Shown in pieces: positions 15,224-17,618 of a DNA stretch of 17,618 bases (the first letter of the stretch is position 1; each line of letters begins with the position of its first letter). Source of the stretch: Thermodesulfobacteriaceae bacterium. GTDB taxonomy: Bacteria; Desulfobacterota; Thermodesulfobacteria; Thermodesulfobacteriales; Thermodesulfobacteriaceae. The stretch is taken from positions 1 to 17,618 of the forward strand of contig WGAR01000090.1 of NCBI GenBank assembly GCA_015494725.1. The letters run 5' to 3'. The notes under the pieces are model-generated. The model was not told where the DNA came from. It did no database searches and saw only the letters and a list, made by a program, of their open reading frames with translations. Made by a program: the position numbers and the translations under genes.

Positions 15224-15779
15224 AAAGATCCTCAAGGCCTCGCACGAAGCCACGCATCAATTTATAACTCAAGAAGGCTCCAAGATCCTCCAGCTGGTGG
15301 AAAAGACCCGGGAGACCTTTCGTCGGGGAGGGAAGCTTCTTATCTTCGGAAACGGCGGTAGTGCGGCGGATGCCCAGCATCTGGCCGCGGAACTGGTAAA
15401 TCGGTTCCGGCGGGAGAGGGAGCCTCTTCCGGCCCTGGCCCTCACCACCGATACCTCCATTCTCACCGCGGTAGCCAACGATTATTCCTTTGACCTGGTG
15501 TTTGTTAAACAAATCGAGGCCCTGGGAAGGCCGGGGGATATAGCCCTGGGAATAAGCACCAGCGGCCGTTCTCCCAACGTGATAAAGGCCCTGAAACGGG
15601 CCCGGGAGATAGGGCTCTACACCGTGGGGCTTACCGGGGGCCAGGGCGGCGATCTTCCCGAGGTATGCGACCTTCTTCTGGCGGTGCCCTCTAACGAAAC
15701 GCCCCGGATCCAGGAGGGACACCTCCTTTTTATCCATATCTTTGCGGAACTGGTGGAGGAGGCCTTTAGTGCCCCGTAG
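15210..15779 (+). CDS. gmhA: Phosphoheptose isomerase (sedoheptulose-7-phosphate isomerase) GmhA
   Basis: GmhA converts sedoheptulose 7-phosphate to D-glycero-D-manno-heptose 7-phosphate, the first step towards ADP-heptose for LPS or other glycans. The 189-aa single SIS domain has IFGNGGSAADAQHLAAELVN, with metal ligands His57 and Glu61. It also has ALTTDTSILTAVANDYSF, the sugar-phosphate loop GISTSGRSPNV (114-124), and ETPRIQEGHLLFIH with Gln168 and His176 as the other metal ligands. AAGGGG lies 7 nt upstream of the ATG. It overlaps the preceding gene by 14 bp and the following gene by 11 bp. No other heptose gene is in the window. The DnaA-binding paralogue DiaA is an alternative, but the conserved metal-site residues favour GmhA. 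Confidence 0.92.
   Translation: MERLEKILKASHEATHQFITQEGSKILQLVEKTRETFRRGGKLLIFGNGGSAADAQHLAAELVNRFRREREPLPALALTTDTSILTAVANDYSFDLVFVKQIEALGRPGDIALGISTSGRSPNVIKALKRAREIGLYTVGLTGGQGGDLPEVCDLLLAVPSNETPRIQEGHLLFIHIFAELVEEAFSAP
15755..15762 (+). promoter_or_regulatory. Ribosome binding site that sets the start of the gene after gmhA
   Basis: GGAGGAGG lies 6 nt before GTG at 15769, inside the end of gmhA. It favours that GTG over the in-frame TTG at 15742, which has no such site. Confidence 0.65.
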
Positions 15780-16731
15780 GATCGAACCTCTGGATTTCGG
15801 AGGGCTTCGCACCTACAGTCTGCGGGATCGTCCCAGCAAGGTATCCCTGGAAAAGCTGGGGAAACCCTTTCCCGCCGGGGCCTCCTTTCGGGAATTTCTG
15901 GCCTCTCTTCCCCGGGAACTTGCAGCCAGGGATCTTCTGGATCTGGCCGAAGACATTGTTCGGGCAAGGAAGAAAGGACGGCCTTTTATTTTTGCCTTCG
16001 GTGCTCACGTGATCAAAGTGGGGGTTTCTCCCTTTCTGGTGGCCCTGATGGAGAGGGGCATCATTACCGCCCTGGCCACCAACGGGGCGGCCATGGTCCA
16101 CGATGCCGAACTGGCCATGGTAGGGAACACCTCGGAGGATGTAGCCAAGGCCTTAAGTGACGGGAGCTTCGGAGCGGCCCGCGAGACCGGAGAGCTCTTA
16201 AATCAGGCCGCCCGTCTGGGAGCCGAGGGGATGGGGCTGGGTAGAGCCCTGGGAAAGCTCCTGGCCGAGGGCGATTTCCCTTACAAGGATCGAAGCCTTT
16301 TTGCCCGGGCCTACCTCCTGGGAATACCGGTTACGGTCCATGTGGCTTTAGGGACGGACATCGTCCATATTCATCCTTCCGCCGATGGAGCGGCCATCGG
16401 ACAGGCCACCTTCCTGGATTTCCGGCTCCTGGCCCGCTTGATCTCCGATCTGGAGGGCGGGGTTTTTCTGCTGGCCGGTTCCGCGGTAATCCTTCCGGAG
16501 GTCTTTCTCAAGGCCCTTTCCGCGGTTCGGAACCTGGGATATCGGGTGGAGCATTTCGTTACCGCCAATCTGGATTTTATTCGGCATTACCGTCCCCTGA
16601 CCAATGTGGTGCACCGACCTACCCTTTCCGGCGGAAAGGGTTATAGTATTACTGGACACCACGAACTTTTGATTCCGCTCCTGTATGGGGCCATCCTGGA
16701 AGGATGGGAGGAAGAAGATGCCGATCTATGA
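15769..16731 (+). CDS. Conserved protein of unknown function, possibly deoxyhypusine-synthase-like
   Basis: A soluble 320-aa protein whose function I cannot assign. Blocks that look strongly conserved are FGAHVIKVGVSPFLVALMERG (77-97), ITALATNGAAMVHDAELAMVG (99-119) then NTSEDV, VTVHVALGTDIVHIHPSADG (188-207), GSAVILPEVFLKAL (237-250), YRPLTNVVHRP (274-284) and TGHHELLIPLL (295-305). The Gly-rich segments and the ITALATNGAAMVHD block recall the NAD-binding core of deoxyhypusine synthase, but no hypusine lysine or eIF5A context is evident, so this is a weak analogy. The many His/Asp residues (HD at 111-112, HIHPSADG at 200-207) could form a metal or catalytic site. The GTG start has a strong ribosome site. 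It overlaps gmhA by 11 bp and the zinc-ribbon gene by 14 bp, so it is embedded in the operon. Confidence 0.7.
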   Translation: MPRRIEPLDFGGLRTYSLRDRPSKVSLEKLGKPFPAGASFREFLASLPRELAARDLLDLAEDIVRARKKGRPFIFAFGAHVIKVGVSPFLVALMERGIITALATNGAAMVHDAELAMVGNTSEDVAKALSDGSFGAARETGELLNQAARLGAEGMGLGRALGKLLAEGDFPYKDRSLFARAYLLGIPVTVHVALGTDIVHIHPSADGAAIGQATFLDFRLLARLISDLEGGVFLLAGSAVILPEVFLKALSAVRNLGYRVEHFVTANLDFIRHYRPLTNVVHRPTLSGGKGYSITGHHELLIPLLYGAILEGWEEEDADL

Positions 16732-16939
16732 GTTTGAATGTGAGGCCTGCGGGGAAACCTTCGAGGAACTGATCTTCGGTTCCGCGGAGGGGGTAAAATG
16801 CCGAAAGTGCGGCAGCGAAAGGGTGCGGCGGGTCATGTCCGCCTTCGGGTTCAAGAGCGGGAGCAAATTCGTGAGTTCGGGCCCGGGAGGAGGGGCCTGT
16901 AGCGGTTGTGCCGGAGGAACCTGTAGCACCTGTCACTGA
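16718..16939 (+). CDS. FmdB-family zinc ribbon protein
   Basis: A 73-aa protein starting MPIYEFECEACGETFEEL, the hallmark of the FmdB/CxxC_CXXC_SSSS regulatory-protein family. Zinc ligands are C8/C11 and C28/C31. The tail is Gly/Cys-rich with CSGCAGGTCSTCH, adding four more cysteines in two CxxC pairs. The function of the family is unclear; the name comes from a putative regulator of formamidase. I chose the ATG at 16718 because GGGAGG lies 6 nt upstream; an in-frame ATG at 16685 would add 11 unrelated residues. It overlaps the preceding gene by 14 bp and hemC by 1 bp. Confidence 0.88.
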   Translation: MPIYEFECEACGETFEELIFGSAEGVKCRKCGSERVRRVMSAFGFKSGSKFVSSGPGGGACSGCAGGTCSTCH

Positions 16940-17618
16940 TGAAGAAGATCCTGCGCGTTGGTACCCGCGGAAGCAAACTGGCTCTGGCCCAGACGGGCTG
17001 GGTCATCACCCAGATTCGGGAACGCTTTCCGGATCTGACGGTTGACACGGTCATCATCAAGACTAAGGGAGACAAGATCACCGATGTCCCCCTGGCCCGG
17101 ATCGGGGGCAAGGGTCTTTTCGTAAAGGAAATCGAGGAAGCCCTTTTACGGGAGGAGATAGATCTGGCGGTCCACAGTCTCAAGGATGTACCTTCCGAAC
17201 TTCCCCAGGGGCTTGAACTTGCGGCTTTCCCCGAACGGGAGGACCCGAGAGACGCCCTGATAGGCTCCGGGGTGAAGTCCGTTCTCGATCTTCCCCGGGG
17301 GGCCCGGGTAGGCACCAGCAGTTTGCGACGCCAGGCCCAGTTGAGGCGTCTGCGCCCGGATCTTCGAATCCTCCCCCTGCGCGGGAACGTGGACACCCGT
17401 TTACGCAAGCTTCAGGAGGGCCAATACGAGGCCATTCTCCTGGCCGAGGCCGGACTGCGGCGTCTGGGAATACCTGTGGAAAGGGTATCTCTCCCCCCCG
17501 AAGAGATGCTTCCCGCGGTGGGGCAGGGGATACTGGCCCTGGAGATAAGAAGTGACGATGCTGAAACCCGGAAGATCGTATCCTTCCTGCATCATCCCGA
17601 AACAGCCTTTTGTGCCCG
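16939..17618 (+). CDS. hemC: Hydroxymethylbilane synthase (porphobilinogen deaminase), 3' end missing
   Basis: HemC joins four porphobilinogen molecules into hydroxymethylbilane in tetrapyrrole synthesis (haem, sirohaem, cobalamin). The first 226 codons are present and the window ends inside the gene. The N-terminus is ILRVGTRGSKLALAQTGWV. The active-site Asp83 is in LAVHSLKDVPSELP, with the phosphate/carboxylate-binding Arg segment in GTSSLRRQAQLRRL (125-138). LRGNVDTRLRKL and MLPAVGQGILALEIR complete domains 1-2. The cysteine that carries the dipyrromethane cofactor lies further downstream, outside the window. The ATG overlaps the stop of the FmdB-like gene by 1 bp (TGATG). Its product feeds the same pathway family that CobU serves, but the two genes are 12 kb apart. 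Confidence 0.95.
   Translation, partial: MKKILRVGTRGSKLALAQTGWVITQIRERFPDLTVDTVIIKTKGDKITDVPLARIGGKGLFVKEIEEALLREEIDLAVHSLKDVPSELPQGLELAAFPEREDPRDALIGSGVKSVLDLPRGARVGTSSLRRQAQLRRLRPDLRILPLRGNVDTRLRKLQEGQYEAILLAEAGLRRLGIPVERVSLPPEEMLPAVGQGILALEIRSDDAETRKIVSFLHHPETAFCA

Noticed and set aside
1..17618. CRISPR array, insertion sequence, prophage or integration site at the tRNA genes
   Set aside because: No regularly spaced repeats, transposase or integrase genes, or duplicated tRNA 3' ends were seen; tRNA flanks are ordinary.

Overview
This 17.6 kb window is a gene-dense bacterial chromosome segment with high GC, roughly 60% by eye. Every gene I could place is intact except hemC, which runs off the right edge. 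The genes are mostly short-spaced or overlapping. No mobile element, CRISPR array, phage gene or rRNA was seen. The gene set (tig-clpP-clpX-lon, gmhA, RmuC-like, PilZ, ElyC/SanA/YdcF-like, cobU, rsmD-coaD) suggests a Gram-negative anaerobe or thermophile-type lineage. By protein flavour I favour Desulfobacterota/Thermodesulfobacteria (Thermosulfurimonas-like), but this is inference without any database search.

Layout. A tRNA-Glu(CUC) lies on the minus strand at the left edge, divergent from a plus-strand cluster. That cluster holds a shortened UvrA-like ABC ATPase, rsmD (16S rRNA m2G966 methyltransferase), coaD (coenzyme A synthesis) and a secreted DUF3108-type protein that appears to start at a CTG codon. 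The DUF3108 gene converges on, and overlaps by 92 bp, a minus-strand cobU (cobalamin nucleotide-loop assembly). Divergent from cobU, a second plus-strand run begins with valS, a short membrane-anchored RmuC-like protein and a PilZ (c-di-GMP) protein. It continues into the protein quality-control block tig-clpP-clpX-lon.

Two plus-strand tRNA genes, Val(UAC) and Asp(GUC), follow lon. The -35 hexamer of the likely tRNA-Val promoter overlaps the lon stop codon. Next comes an overlapping cluster: a membrane ElyC/SanA/YdcF-like (DUF218) protein, gmhA (first step of ADP-heptose synthesis), a conserved protein of unknown function with distant deoxyhypusine-synthase-like flavour, an FmdB-type zinc ribbon, and hemC (tetrapyrrole synthesis; incomplete here).

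Most of the window is housekeeping and I do not see a clearly new multi-gene system. The strongest leads are: the UvrA paralogue, which has lost the insertion domain and has one degenerate composite ATPase site; the apparent CTG start of the DUF3108 gene; a Thr in place of the motif-IV Asp of RsmD; the uncharacterised gene between gmhA and fmdB; and a sharp AT-rich island before pilZ.
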